From Micromonospora sp. U21 (GTDB lineage: Bacteria > Actinomycetota > Actinomycetes > Mycobacteriales > Micromonosporaceae), in contig NZ_JAGPYK010000016.1 in the NCBI RefSeq assembly GCF_018070045.1, positions 99,721-163,720 of the forward strand: 64,000 bases of DNA, read 5' to 3'. The notes beneath the pieces were generated by a model. That model was given only the letters and a program-made list of their open reading frames with translations, was not told the DNA's origin and did not search any database. Each line of letters starts with the position of its first letter. Positions within the stretch are counted from its first letter, which is position 1. A program made the position numbers and the translations under genes. Below are positions 50,778 through 59,551 of the stretch, in pieces.

Positions 50778-51701
50778 TCACCTGCCAGCTCCCGGTGTCG
50801 GCGTCCCGAGCGGCCGGGTCGTCGCTGAGGGCTGGACACGGGTGAGGAAGTCGCGGACCAGCCGCACCACCTCGTCGAGGTGCGTCTCGAGCAGCCAGTG
50901 GCCACCGTCGAGCAGGTGCAGGTCGGCGTCGGGCAGATCCCGCAGGTAGGCGCGGGCCGCGCCCGCCGGCATGTAGCCGTCGTGCGGCCCCCAGACGATG
51001 AGCGTGGGCGGCCGGTGGGTCCGCAGGTACTCCTGCTGCCGGGGGAACCACGCGACGGTGCTGCCCTGGTCGGCGAGGAGCCGGAGCCAGGCGTCGCGTC
51101 GCCGCGGATCCGCGACCAGTGCCCCGGAGAGCCGCCACAGGTCCGGGCTCACCCGGTCGGCCAGTCGGTCCGGCAGCTCGCCCAGGAACTCGCGCCGGAA
51201 GCCCTCCTCGTTGATCGCGGCGGCCAGCTGGTCCCGGCCCTCGTGGGTCGGCTCACGCCAGAATCGTTTGAGCGGCTCGTACCTGGGCCCGTGCTGGTCC
51301 GGGTAGATGTCGCCGTTCTGGATGATGAGACCGGCGACCCGCTCCGGTGCGGCCATCGCCAGTCGCAACCCGAACTGGCTGCCGTAGTCCTGAAGGTAGA
51401 TCACGTAGCGGGTCAGCCCCAGCGTCTCGGTGAACCGCCGGAGCAGGTCGGCGTGCGCATCGAAGGTGTACGCGAACCGGCCGGGGTCGGGCGTGTCGCT
51501 GTAGCCGAAGCCAGGGTAGTCGGGCGCGACGCCCCGCCACCGGTCGCCCAGCGCGGGCAGCAGGTGGCGGAACTGGAACGATGACGACGGGTAGCCGTGC
51601 GGCAGCAGCACCACCGGCGCGTCCGTGGCACCGGCCTCCCGGTAGAAGATCGTGATGCCGTCGACCTCCACCGTCCGGTGGCGCACAGCGGACCCGGCCA
51701 T
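50778..51701 (-). CDS. Alpha/beta hydrolase of the epoxide hydrolase/dehalogenase type
   Basis: The 307-residue hydrolase has PHGYPSSSFQFRHLLPAL and an aspartate at the nucleophile elbow (LQDYGSQFG). This marks the epoxide hydrolase and haloalkane dehalogenase branch, where the nucleophile is Asp rather than Ser. The acid is probably in VWGPHDGYMP and the base His in DGGHWLLETH. It would open an epoxide or dehalogenate; the substrate is unknown. It is an intact counterpart to the deleted epoxide hydrolase at 23253. Confidence 0.9.
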   Translation of the reverse strand: MAGSAVRHRTVEVDGITIFYREAGATDAPVVLLPHGYPSSSFQFRHLLPALGDRWRGVAPDYPGFGYSDTPDPGRFAYTFDAHADLLRRFTETLGLTRYVIYLQDYGSQFGLRLAMAAPERVAGLIIQNGDIYPDQHGPRYEPLKRFWREPTHEGRDQLAAAINEEGFRREFLGELPDRLADRVSPDLWRLSGALVADPRRRDAWLRLLADQGSTVAWFPRQQEYLRTHRPPTLIVWGPHDGYMPAGAARAYLRDLPDADLHLLDGGHWLLETHLDEVVRLVRDFLTRVQPSATTRPLGTPTPGAGR

Positions 51702-51794
51702 GACGTCTCCTCAACCACGGATGGGCGGACCCCTCGACGGTGCCAGAAGCGGTGCAGGATTGCCGCCGAATCCGGCGGGCCGCGCTCCGCCGCG

Positions 51795-52829
51795 TCAGGC
51801 CGTCGGCACGGGGCCGGTCGAGTCGCGGACGACCAGCAGGTGCCCGGTGGAGCGGCGTCGGGGACGCGCCGAGCGGGGCTTGAGTGCCAGGCTGAGCGCC
51901 GTACGGCCCATCTCGGTCATCGGCAGCCGGATGGTGGTGAGGCTCGGCGCGAGGTCGGCCGCCACCGAGACGTCGTCGAAGCCGACGACCGACATCCGCC
52001 CGGGCACCGGGATGCGGCGGGAGCGCAGCGTGGACAGCACTCCCATGGCCATCGCATCGTTGAGCGCGATGATCGCGGTCGTCTCCGGGTGTTCGTTCAG
52101 GATCTGCTCGGTGACCGTCCGGCCGCCGCCGCGGGTGAAGTCGCCGTGCACGACGGCGAGGTCGGCCGGGGGCAGCCCGCGCTGCCGCAGCGCCGACGAG
52201 ACGCCGGCGAGCCGGTCGGCGACCGTGGTGAGACCGGCGCTGCCCGCGGCGACCGTGATCCGCCGGTGGCCGAGATCTATCAGGTGGTGGGCGAGCGCGT
52301 TGCCGCCGGCCTCGTTGTCGGGCAGGACGGCGTCGACGCCGAGCGCGTGCCGCCCGATCGCGGCGACCCGGCCGCCGTGGTCCTGGAACGCCGCCAGCTC
52401 GGCCCGCGCCGCAGCTTCCACCCGGGGGTCGTCGTATCCCGAACCGCTGATCAGGATGATGCCGACCCGTTGGGCGATGAGGTGGCGTAGCTGTTGCAGC
52501 TCGTAGTCGGGATCCCGGCCGGACTGGCAGATCTGCACCAGCAGCCCCTGCTCGGCGGCGAGCTGGATGACCCCGCCGGCGATCTCGGAGAAGTAGGGGT
52601 CGTCGACCTGGTGGACGATCAGGCCCACGGTGGAGCTGGCGCCGCCGGCGAGCGTGCGGGCGTACGGGTTGGCGACGTACCCCAGCTCGCGGGCGACCTG
52701 GCGGACCCGGTCGGCCACCTCGGCGCTGACCCCGTCACGACCGGCGAGGGCCCGGGAGGCGGTCGCCAGCGAGACGTCGGCGCGTTCGGCCACGTCCACG
52801 AGGCGCGGCCGCTGGCCAGCCCTGGGCAT
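51795..52829 (-). CDS. LacI-family transcriptional regulator
   Basis: The 344-residue repressor has an N-terminal LacI helix-turn-helix (RLVDVAERADVSLATASRAL, about 9-28) and hinge helix. A periplasmic-binding-type sugar-sensing domain follows (VGLIVHQVDDPYFSEIAGG to VVGFDDVSVAADLAPSLTTI). ATG 52829 is chosen for the GGGGAG site 7 nt upstream, with an in-frame ATG 24 bp earlier as alternative. The divergent gap holds two abutting GTAAGCGCTTAC operators, so it probably represses itself and the LamG and sugar-dehydrogenase genes. Confidence 0.93.
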   Translation of the reverse strand: MPRAGQRPRLVDVAERADVSLATASRALAGRDGVSAEVADRVRQVARELGYVANPYARTLAGGASSTVGLIVHQVDDPYFSEIAGGVIQLAAEQGLLVQICQSGRDPDYELQQLRHLIAQRVGIILISGSGYDDPRVEAAARAELAAFQDHGGRVAAIGRHALGVDAVLPDNEAGGNALAHHLIDLGHRRITVAAGSAGLTTVADRLAGVSSALRQRGLPPADLAVVHGDFTRGGGRTVTEQILNEHPETTAIIALNDAMAMGVLSTLRSRRIPVPGRMSVVGFDDVSVAADLAPSLTTIRLPMTEMGRTALSLALKPRSARPRRRSTGHLLVVRDSTGPVPTA

Positions 52830-52892
52830 CCGCAACTCCCCGGAAACATCCATGTCACCCGATCTATTGCCAGTGACGCTGATCGAAGCCTA

Positions 52893-52928
52893 GGGTACGT
52901 AAGCGCTTACGTAAGCGCTTACGTACCC
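52893..52928. promoter_or_regulatory. Tandem LacI operator (36-bp palindrome)
   Basis: Two copies of GTAAGCGCTTAC (52899-52910 and 52911-52922) abut directly and the flanks continue the symmetry, so 52893-52928 is one perfect 36-bp palindrome. It lies between the LacI gene (minus) and the LamG gene (plus). GTAAGCGCTTAC has the central CG of LacI-family operators. Confidence 0.88.
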
Positions 52929-52961
52929 GGCACCGGCGTGCCGCGAAATGAGGTGAACGCG

Positions 52962-53917
52962 ATGTCCAGCGTCAGAAGAGCCGCCATCGCCGCCGTCTCC
53001 CTACTGGCGATCGGCGCACTGACCGGCGTTGGAGCACCCCGGCGCAGGCGGGTCGGGACCGCCCGTCCGACGTCCACCCCGCCCTGCGCGCGCACCTGGT
53101 CGCCGCCTACGACTTCGACCACCCGGTGCCGGGCGACCCCGCGCTCGAGCGCGACCAGGGCCGATCCGGCACCGAGATCGAGCTGGTCAACGGCGGTGCC
53201 GCCATGCGGGTGCGGGACCACGCCTACCGGGGCAGCGGCAACGCGGTGCAGACCCGGCAGATCGACCCGACGGTGGCCGGCAACGACGACTGGAAGGCCG
53301 GCACCTGGTCGGCCAGCGGGGTCCGCACCCTACGCGCCTTCAGCGCGACCGCGGGCACCACCGTGATGGGCTGGTTCAAGCTGGAGATGGACAGCCCGCT
53401 GCCCAACTCCACCACCGCCGACCCGAACGACCGGTACAACGCCATCGGCCTGGCCGGGGTGCTGACCGGCGACTCCGACGGCCACGGCGTCCGGGCCCTG
53501 CTGGAGCTGATCGACGTCAACGGTGAGCTGCGCCTGGTCGCGCTCGGCCGTCGCCTCGACGGCGGCAACTCGCAGACGTTCGCGGCGAGCCAGGACTGGC
53601 GGGACCTGCTGCCGGCGGGCGAGTGGGTGCACCTCGCCGCCACCTTCGACTTCGGCACCGGCGCCCTCGCCCTCTACCGCAACGGCGAACCGGTGGACGG
53701 CTTCTACACCCGCACCGACGACCCGTGGCTCGTGTCCGGGCCCGGCCCGCACGTGACCACGGCCTCCGACCCTCGGGGCATCAAGATCGGTGGAAGCTTC
53801 CCCCAGGACACGGTGGAGCGGAACCCGTGTGACTGCCGCATGGACGGCCTGATGTTCCTCGACAGCGTGGTCTCCGCGAGCGATGTGCGGAGGCAGCACC
53901 GCCACCTGGCCCGCTGA
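52962..53917 (+). pseudogene. Secreted LamG-domain protein with a frameshift after the signal peptide
   Basis: ATG 52962, with a GAGGTGA site 7 nt upstream, starts a clear signal peptide (SSVRRAAIAAVSLLAIGALT). Near 53030 the frame loses its meaning, while a different frame continues TPAQAGRDRPSDVHPALRAH and then the LamG/concanavalin-like domain (AAYDFDHPVPGD to MDGLMFLDSVV). Restoring one base near 53030-53035 would give a normal signal cleavage site (AQA) and a protein of about 318 residues. Either a real inactivating indel or a sequencing error explains this. The gene is first in the LacI-controlled unit. Confidence 0.75.
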
Positions 53918-53954
53918 CCACCCTCGGCACCGTCCCACCGAGAAGGAGACACGC

Positions 53955-56057
53955 GTGCTCATCCTCCACGACAGCGCCCGCAGGATCCGCAGATCCGTGT
54001 TGACGGCCGGCCTCACCGCCGTCGTGCTGATCCTGTCCACCGTGCTCGCGACACCCGCCCGGGCCGCCGACGCGGTCTACGACCCGGTCCCCGAGATGCC
54101 GATCCAGTCCCGGCTCGGGCTGGTCCTCACCGAGTACGCCAGCTTCCCGCAGTCGCACCCGAACCCGGCCCCGACCGATCAGCGGCTCATGCGTACCGCC
54201 CGGATCAACACCATCATGGAGGTGCCCGACGGCTCCGGCCGGCGGGCGGTGCCCGACCTGAACGGCAGCCTCTACCTGGTCGAAGGTGGCGTGCCGCACG
54301 TCTACCTCGACGTGGCGGCGACCTTCGCGCCGCAGTTCTTCTCGGGCCGTGGCCTGGGCCAGGGCTTCGGGTACGTCGCCTTCCACCCCGAGTTCGGCGC
54401 CAACGGCCGGTTCTACACCATCCACACCGAGCTGGCATCGGCGACGACCACCCCGCCGGACTACGCCCAGGCCGGCACGATCTACCACGGTGTGATCACC
54501 GAGTGGACGGCGACCGACCCGAGCGCCGACACGTTCGCCGGCACCCGGCGGGAGGTCCTGCGCATCGGGTTCGGCGGCCAGGTGCACGGCATCCAGGAGA
54601 TCAACTTCAATCCCACCGCGAAGCGCCACGATCCCGACTACGGCCTGCTGTACCTGGCGGTCGGCGACGGTGGTCTGGGCGTCCGCAACACCGACCCGCA
54701 GAACCTGGGGATGCCGCACGGCAAGCTGCTGCGGATCGACCCGCGGGGCACCGACTCCGCCAACGGGCGGTACGGCATTCCTGCCACGAACCCCTTCGTC
54801 GGCCACGCCGGCGCGCTCGGCGAGATCTACGCCCTGGGCTTCCGCGACCCGCACCGCTTCAGCTGGGACCGGGCGACCGGTCGCATGTATCTCGGGCACA
54901 TCGGTGAGCACGCCATCGAGGCGATCTACGAGGTTCGCGCCGGCGACAACTTCGGCTGGAGCGAGCGCGAGGGATCCTTCGTCTTCGACAGGACGGCCAC
55001 CAACCCCTGCGACCGCCTCTTCCCGCTCCCCGCCGACGACGACCGCTACGGATACACCTACCCGGTCGCCGCGTACGACCACGACCCCGCCGCGGACTGG
55101 AACTGCACCGCGGACGTCGGCGTCGCGGTGGCCGGCGGCTTCGTCTACCGGGGACGCGCGCTGCCCGCGCTGCGCGGCAAGTACGTCTTCGGCGACCTGG
55201 TCGACGGCCGGGTGCTCTACACCGAGGCGAACGAGATGCGCCGCGGGCGGGGCCTGGCCCCGATCCACCAGCTCGCCCTGTTCGACGCCGCGGGCGCTCC
55301 CGTTCGCATGCGGGACCTCTCCGGGCCTGGCGCCCCCGGTGACCCGAATCGCGTCGACCTGCGCTTCGGCACCGACGCCGCCGGCGAGCTCTACGTGCTC
55401 GCCAAGGCCAACGGGAAGGTCTGGAAGGTCACCGGCACCCGGGTCTTCGCCAGCGGCGACGTCGGGAACACCACCCTGCGCCGCACCGCCGGGGCATCGA
55501 ACTGGGCGCCGGTGACCCCGGCGAAGTGGCAGTTCACCCACGACCAGGTCATCCTCGCCGAGGCCGGGGTCAGCCGGCCGGGCCCACGCCGGCCCTTCGA
55601 GTACGCCGTGCTGACCGCCGGGCCGGCCTGGTCGTCGGTCGAGGTCGAGGCGCGGGTACGGCTCGACACGCCGGTGGAGGTCACCAACCGGGACGTGATC
55701 ATCGTCTTCGGTTGGCGTTCGGACACGGAGTTCTACTACGCCCACCTCTCCACCGACAACACGATCTACCCGCACAACGGCATCTTCAAGGTCGACAATG
55801 CCGACCGGGAACGCATCGACCACCAGTGGAACGGCCGGTCGCGCGGCGCCAACCCGGCGATCACCGATGCCGACTGGCACCGCGTACGGGTCGTGCACCT
55901 GCCGGCGACCGGCGAGATCGCCGTCTACATCGACGGGCGACGGGACCCGTTGATGACCGCGAAGGACAGCACTTTCGGCTCCGGGCGGGTGGGTTTCGGC
56001 TCGTTCGACAACGTGGGTCGGCTGCGTAACCTGACGGTCACCGGCACGCCGGCCTGA
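53955..56057 (+). CDS. Secreted PQQ-dependent sugar dehydrogenase with C-terminal LamG-like domain
   Basis: The 700-residue protein has a signal peptide (to about residue 37, ARAAD). A six-bladed beta-propeller of the glucose/sorbosone dehydrogenase family follows (about 45-495): LGQGFGYVAFHPEFGANGRF, LYLAVGDGGLGVRN, GKLLRIDPRGTDS, EIYALGFRDPHRFSWD and GDNFGWSEREG. A C-terminal domain of about 180 residues (from TTLRRTAGASNW) resembles LamG or 3-keto-disaccharide hydrolase folds. It would oxidise a sugar outside the cell using PQQ. The GTG at 53955 has an AAGGAGA site. It follows the LamG gene by 37 bp and shares its LacI control. Confidence 0.88.
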   Translation: MLILHDSARRIRRSVLTAGLTAVVLILSTVLATPARAADAVYDPVPEMPIQSRLGLVLTEYASFPQSHPNPAPTDQRLMRTARINTIMEVPDGSGRRAVPDLNGSLYLVEGGVPHVYLDVAATFAPQFFSGRGLGQGFGYVAFHPEFGANGRFYTIHTELASATTTPPDYAQAGTIYHGVITEWTATDPSADTFAGTRREVLRIGFGGQVHGIQEINFNPTAKRHDPDYGLLYLAVGDGGLGVRNTDPQNLGMPHGKLLRIDPRGTDSANGRYGIPATNPFVGHAGALGEIYALGFRDPHRFSWDRATGRMYLGHIGEHAIEAIYEVRAGDNFGWSEREGSFVFDRTATNPCDRLFPLPADDDRYGYTYPVAAYDHDPAADWNCTADVGVAVAGGFVYRGRALPALRGKYVFGDLVDGRVLYTEANEMRRGRGLAPIHQLALFDAAGAPVRMRDLSGPGAPGDPNRVDLRFGTDAAGELYVLAKANGKVWKVTGTRVFASGDVGNTTLRRTAGASNWAPVTPAKWQFTHDQVILAEAGVSRPGPRRPFEYAVLTAGPAWSSVEVEARVRLDTPVEVTNRDVIIVFGWRSDTEFYYAHLSTDNTIYPHNGIFKVDNADRERIDHQWNGRSRGANPAITDADWHRVRVVHLPATGEIAVYIDGRRDPLMTAKDSTFGSGRVGFGSFDNVGRLRNLTVTGTPA

Positions 56058-56063
56058 GCACCG

Positions 56064-56097
56064 ACGGGGACGGCGGCACCCGTGCCGCCGTCCCCGT
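56064..56097 (+). terminator. Hairpin terminator after the sugar dehydrogenase gene
   Basis: Perfect 16-bp arms (56064-56079 and 56082-56097) begin 6 bp after the stop codon. Confidence 0.88.
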
Positions 56098-56191
56098 GCG
56101 CCTGCCGGACGCGTGATCGCCCGTGGCCGCTCGCCGGCCGGGAACGCCGAGCCGGCCCGGGGTGCGTCATCCGGTTCGTAGAATCGCTGCC

Positions 56192-56677
56192 ATGCCACAG
56201 ATCGTCGAGTTGCTGGCCTCGCCCGTGCACCGCTTCCTGGGCCGGCCCACCGCCGGCCCGGCGCCGGCCCCGCCCGGTGAGCTGGTCGACGTGGTGCGGA
56301 TCCGGGCCGGCCTCGGCATCGTCGGCGACCGGTACTTCGGCCAGCCGGCGCACCGCGACGCCAGCGTGACGGTGATCGCCCAGGAGTCGCTGCCGCCCGG
56401 CATCGGTCTGGCGGCTGTCCGGCGCAACGTCCTCACCACCGGTATCGCGGTGGACGAACTGATCGGCAAGGTGCTGGTGCTGGACTCCGGGGACGGCCCG
56501 GTCAGCCTGCGGGTGAACCGGGCCGCCCGCCCCTGCGCCTGGATGGACGTCACGGTCGGCCCCGGTGCGTGGAAGGCGCTACGAACCACCGGCGGCATCC
56601 GCTGCACGCCGCTCAACGACGGGGTCCTGCGGATCGGCCCGGTCGACGCCACCGTCGAGCGGGTGCCCGCGTCCTAG
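56192..56677 (+). CDS. MOSC domain-containing protein
   Basis: The 161-residue stand-alone MOSC protein has VGDRYFGQPAHRDASVTVI, AAVRRNVLTTGI and the conserved cysteine in NRAARPCAWMD. The fold carries sulfur or metal groups delivered by cysteine desulfurases; the partner is unknown. TAGAAT (56179-56184) lies 7 nt before ATG 56192, implying a leaderless mRNA. It is distinct from the longer two-domain MOSC protein at 4237. Confidence 0.88.
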   Translation: MPQIVELLASPVHRFLGRPTAGPAPAPPGELVDVVRIRAGLGIVGDRYFGQPAHRDASVTVIAQESLPPGIGLAAVRRNVLTTGIAVDELIGKVLVLDSGDGPVSLRVNRAARPCAWMDVTVGPGAWKALRTTGGIRCTPLNDGVLRIGPVDATVERVPAS

Positions 56678-56807
56678 CGCTGGTCGCGGGCGGGTCAGGT
56701 GCTCCGCGGGAGGCGTCGAGGTCCACAATGCAGATCTGGGACAGGTACCGGCCGCACGACGAGGACCGGGCTCAGCAGGTACCCCCGATCCGGATGGAGG
56801 TGGTGAC

Positions 56808-57395
56808 ATGACCCCCGAGCTGCACCAGCTCATCGAGGAGCTGCGGGCCGACCTGGCCGAGGACCAGCCGGCAAGCCTGGGGTACGCCCAGTTCGGCGAC
56901 GGCGCGGCCACCGACGCCGTGCCGGCGGACGTCCCGGCCGACCTTCGGGATCTCCTGCTGGTGGTCGACGGGCTGCGCGCCGGCCGGATCGAGCTGGCGT
57001 CCACGTCCACCCTCGCCGGCATCCAGTACCACCTGGACTACGCGCCGGACTTCTCGTCCATCCCGGATGACCGGACGGGCTGGCTGGTGATCGGCACCCG
57101 CAGCGACGAGCCGATCTTCTTGGATCGTGGCACCGGCGCCATCTGGTACTTCCCACCGACCGGCACCGAGTGGTTCATGTCGGACGCCTTCGAGGAGCTC
57201 GCCCCCGACCTGGATTCCTTCGTGCACTACTACCTGCTCGGCCCGGGCTACGCCGACCTGACCCCCGCGGACGACCAGTGGTACGCCTTCCTCGACCAGC
57301 AGGGCCTGCTCGACTACGAGGACGACGACGAGTCCGACGGCGACGAGTCCGACGGCGACGCCGGCGCGGGGGGACGGGCGGTGACCGTCACCTGA
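56808..57395 (+). CDS. SMI1/KNR4 (SUKH) family protein
   Basis: The 195-residue protein follows the SUKH pattern: LRDLLLVVDGLRAGRIELAS, a central GWLVIGTRSDEPIFLDRGTG, IWYF and a C-terminal acidic tail (DYEDDDESDGDESDGD). SUKH proteins often neutralise secreted toxins or act as immunity or scaffold proteins; no toxin gene is adjacent here. A GGAGGTG site sits 5 nt before ATG 56808. The end converges with the NTF2-like gene at 57429. Confidence 0.8.
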   Translation: MTPELHQLIEELRADLAEDQPASLGYAQFGDGAATDAVPADVPADLRDLLLVVDGLRAGRIELASTSTLAGIQYHLDYAPDFSSIPDDRTGWLVIGTRSDEPIFLDRGTGAIWYFPPTGTEWFMSDAFEELAPDLDSFVHYYLLGPGYADLTPADDQWYAFLDQQGLLDYEDDDESDGDESDGDAGAGGRAVTVT

Positions 57396-57428
57396 CCTGG
57401 TCGCGCCGACGACCACCCGGCCGACGGG

Positions 57429-57806
57429 TCAGACCGGGCTGATGTGCGCGGCGAGCACCCGCCAGCCGTGTGGGTCGTCATGGATCCAGGTCCGGGTGTA
57501 CCGCAGGCGAGCCGCGAACGGCGTGCCGTCGAACACTCCGGCCACCCGGCCCAGGAAGAACGTCACGCCGGTCGACCCGGCGACCAGCAGGTCCAGCTCC
57601 TCCTCGACCAGTTCCTCGATGACCGAGGTCCGGTCGCGGTGCGCGGCCAGGTCCTCCCGTTTGGTGTGCTTGCCGCCCTCCGGGCCGATGGCGATCAGCT
57701 GGTCGACGAGCAACTCGTCGAGGGCCGCCACGTCGCCGGCCCGCTGGGCCGCCTGAAGGGTGCGCTCGGCGTCGAACAGTTCCGCCTCGCGTTCGCTGTC
57801 CGGCAT
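57429..57806 (-). CDS. NTF2-like (DUF4440-type) protein
   Basis: The 125-residue protein has the cone-shaped NTF2 fold pattern: AERTLQAAQRAGDVAALDEL, LVDQLIAIGPEGGKHTKRED and a C-terminal RYTRTWIHDDPHGWRVLAAH. Such proteins are enzymes of the ketosteroid-isomerase superfamily or small-ligand binders. ATG 57806 has a GGAGGA site. It is divergent to the PP2C gene. The function is unknown. Confidence 0.85.
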   Translation of the reverse strand: MPDSEREAELFDAERTLQAAQRAGDVAALDELLVDQLIAIGPEGGKHTKREDLAAHRDRTSVIEELVEEELDLLVAGSTGVTFFLGRVAGVFDGTPFAARLRYTRTWIHDDPHGWRVLAAHISPV

Positions 57807-57984
57807 GGTGCCGTCCTCCTGATCGGGGTCCACCCGGCGCCACCGTCCACCGGGGCTTTCCGCATTGTGGCAGCCGACGCGGCCCGAACGGGTGCGGATC
57901 GGCCGGCGGCCGGTCGCACCCGGCGGCGGGCGCGTGTCGCGTCCAGTCGACGCGGCGGCTGTGGGCCGCGGGCCGACCGGTGGC

Positions 57985-57990
57985 TAGGCT
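57985..57990 (+). promoter_or_regulatory. Leaderless-type -10 box of the PP2C phosphatase gene
   Basis: TAGGCT lies 6 nt before ATG 57997 with no ribosome-binding site between, as for the MOSC, NIPSNAP and ArsR genes in this window. Confidence 0.5.
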
Positions 57991-57996
57991 GCTGGC

Positions 57997-59541
57997 ATGG
58001 CGGACCAGGGCGGGCGTGCCACACACGCCGCCGGGGCGGCGCGGCCGGTCGAGGCGGTCGTGCGGGAGATCCTGGCGGTCGTTCCGGCCGGCTGCACGTG
58101 GCTGCTGCCGGTGCCGGACGACGGTCGGCCGGTCGCGGACTTCCGGATCGCGGCCACCAGCGGCCAGGGCCACGACATCTACGGCCGGGGAATCGAGCGG
58201 GTGGGCGCGCGGCTCACCGAGCTGTACCCGAGCATGGTCGACGGTCCGCTCTGGCGGCTCTACCTCGACGTGCTGGCCACCGGGTCACCCGGCCGGATGG
58301 CCGACTTCCGGTACGTGGAGAAGCGCACCGGCGTCGTCGCCGACTCGCTGTTCGACGTGCACGTGCACAGGGTGCTCGGTGGCCTGCTGGTGGCCTGGCA
58401 ACGACTCGACGAGGACCTGCGTCGACTGGAGCGCACCGAGTTGCTGGGCAGCCTCGGCTGGGCGGAGTACGACCTGGCCAGCGGCGTCAGCCAGTGGTCA
58501 CCCGGGATGTACCGGATCTTCGAGCGTGACCCGGCGCTGGGCCCGCTGTCGCGAGCCGAGCAGTCCGCCGCCGTGCTCCCGGACGACGACATGCTGCGCG
58601 AGGCGGCGTGGCAGACGCTGGACAGCGGAGCCTCCTCGGACGTGACGGTCCGGTTCCAGGCGGCGGGCGCGGTGAAGTACCTACGGATCCTCTCCGACGT
58701 GTCGCGGGATGCGGACGGCACACCGTTGAAGATCCACGCCGTGGTGCAGGACGTGACGGCCAGGGTGGACTCGCGGACCGCCATCGAGCAGCTCGGCGAC
58801 CAGTTGCGGACCCGGGAGATGACGGCGCTGGCCGAGCACCGCCTTGCCGGGCAGTTGCAGAACCTGATCCAGCCGGTGCCCCGGGAGCCGTTCCCGCTGG
58901 CCGGCCTGGAGGCGATCGTCAACTACCTGCCGGCGGAGAGCACGGTGCGGGTGGGCGGGGACTGGTACCACGCGCAGACCCTGCCGGACGGGTCGGTCGT
59001 GCTAGCGGTCGGTGACGTGGCAGGTCACGGGCTGAACGCCGCCAGCGGGATGGCCCATCTGCGCTTCGCGCTGGTGGCCTGGCTGTCGGTCGGCATCCGC
59101 GACCCGGCGGTGCTGCTCGGGCATCTCAACCGGCTCTGCGGTCAGCTCGCGATCACCGGGACCGCAGTGGTCGCGGTCTACGACCCGGGGACCCGGGTGC
59201 TCTGCTGGGGACGCGCCGGGCACCTGGCGCCGCTGCTGTCCCGCGACGGCGAGACCGGCCCGCTGGACCGGCCGACGGGCCTGCTGCTGGGCGCCGACGG
59301 CGACTCGGTGTACCCGGTGCTCACCCCGCGGCTGCGTCCGGGCGACGTGGTGCTGTTCTACACCGATGGGCTGGTGGAGCGGCGCGCGCCCGAGGAGGAC
59401 CGGCTGGAACAGGTGCGCTCGATGCTCTCGGCGCTCTCCGCCGCGCCCGGGGAGCAGACTCTCGGCAGGCTGCGTGACCTGCTGCACCACCCCAGCCCGG
59501 ACGACGACACCTGCACGCTGGCCGTACGCGTGCTGCCCTGA
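57997..59541 (+). CDS. SpoIIE-type PP2C serine phosphatase with PAS-like sensor
   Basis: The 514-residue protein has an N-terminal sensory region including a PAS-like segment (about 150-260, LGWAEYDLASGVSQWSPGMY). The PP2C/SpoIIE phosphatase domain (about 295-512) has metal-binding VGGDWYHAQTLPDGSVVLAV and GDVAGHGLNAASGMA, then RPGDVVLFYTDGLVERR. It dephosphorylates an anti-anti-sigma protein to start a stress response; the likely partner is the STAS protein at 59974. It converges with the anti-sigma kinase gene, 10 bp apart. A leaderless -10 box precedes the ATG. Confidence 0.92.
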   Translation: MADQGGRATHAAGAARPVEAVVREILAVVPAGCTWLLPVPDDGRPVADFRIAATSGQGHDIYGRGIERVGARLTELYPSMVDGPLWRLYLDVLATGSPGRMADFRYVEKRTGVVADSLFDVHVHRVLGGLLVAWQRLDEDLRRLERTELLGSLGWAEYDLASGVSQWSPGMYRIFERDPALGPLSRAEQSAAVLPDDDMLREAAWQTLDSGASSDVTVRFQAAGAVKYLRILSDVSRDADGTPLKIHAVVQDVTARVDSRTAIEQLGDQLRTREMTALAEHRLAGQLQNLIQPVPREPFPLAGLEAIVNYLPAESTVRVGGDWYHAQTLPDGSVVLAVGDVAGHGLNAASGMAHLRFALVAWLSVGIRDPAVLLGHLNRLCGQLAITGTAVVAVYDPGTRVLCWGRAGHLAPLLSRDGETGPLDRPTGLLLGADGDSVYPVLTPRLRPGDVVLFYTDGLVERRAPEEDRLEQVRSMLSALSAAPGEQTLGRLRDLLHHPSPDDDTCTLAVRVLP

Positions 59542-59551
59542 GTCGCCCGGC

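Noticed and set aside
53781..56198. Minus-strand open frame of 805 codons opposite the sugar dehydrogenase gene
   Set aside because: It is an antisense shadow of a well-supported propeller protein, rich in Arg, Gly and Val with no motif.
4237..56677. The two MOSC genes (4237, 56192) as a recent duplication
   Set aside because: One is a two-domain protein of 234 residues, the other a stand-alone 161-residue MOSC protein; they share only family motifs.
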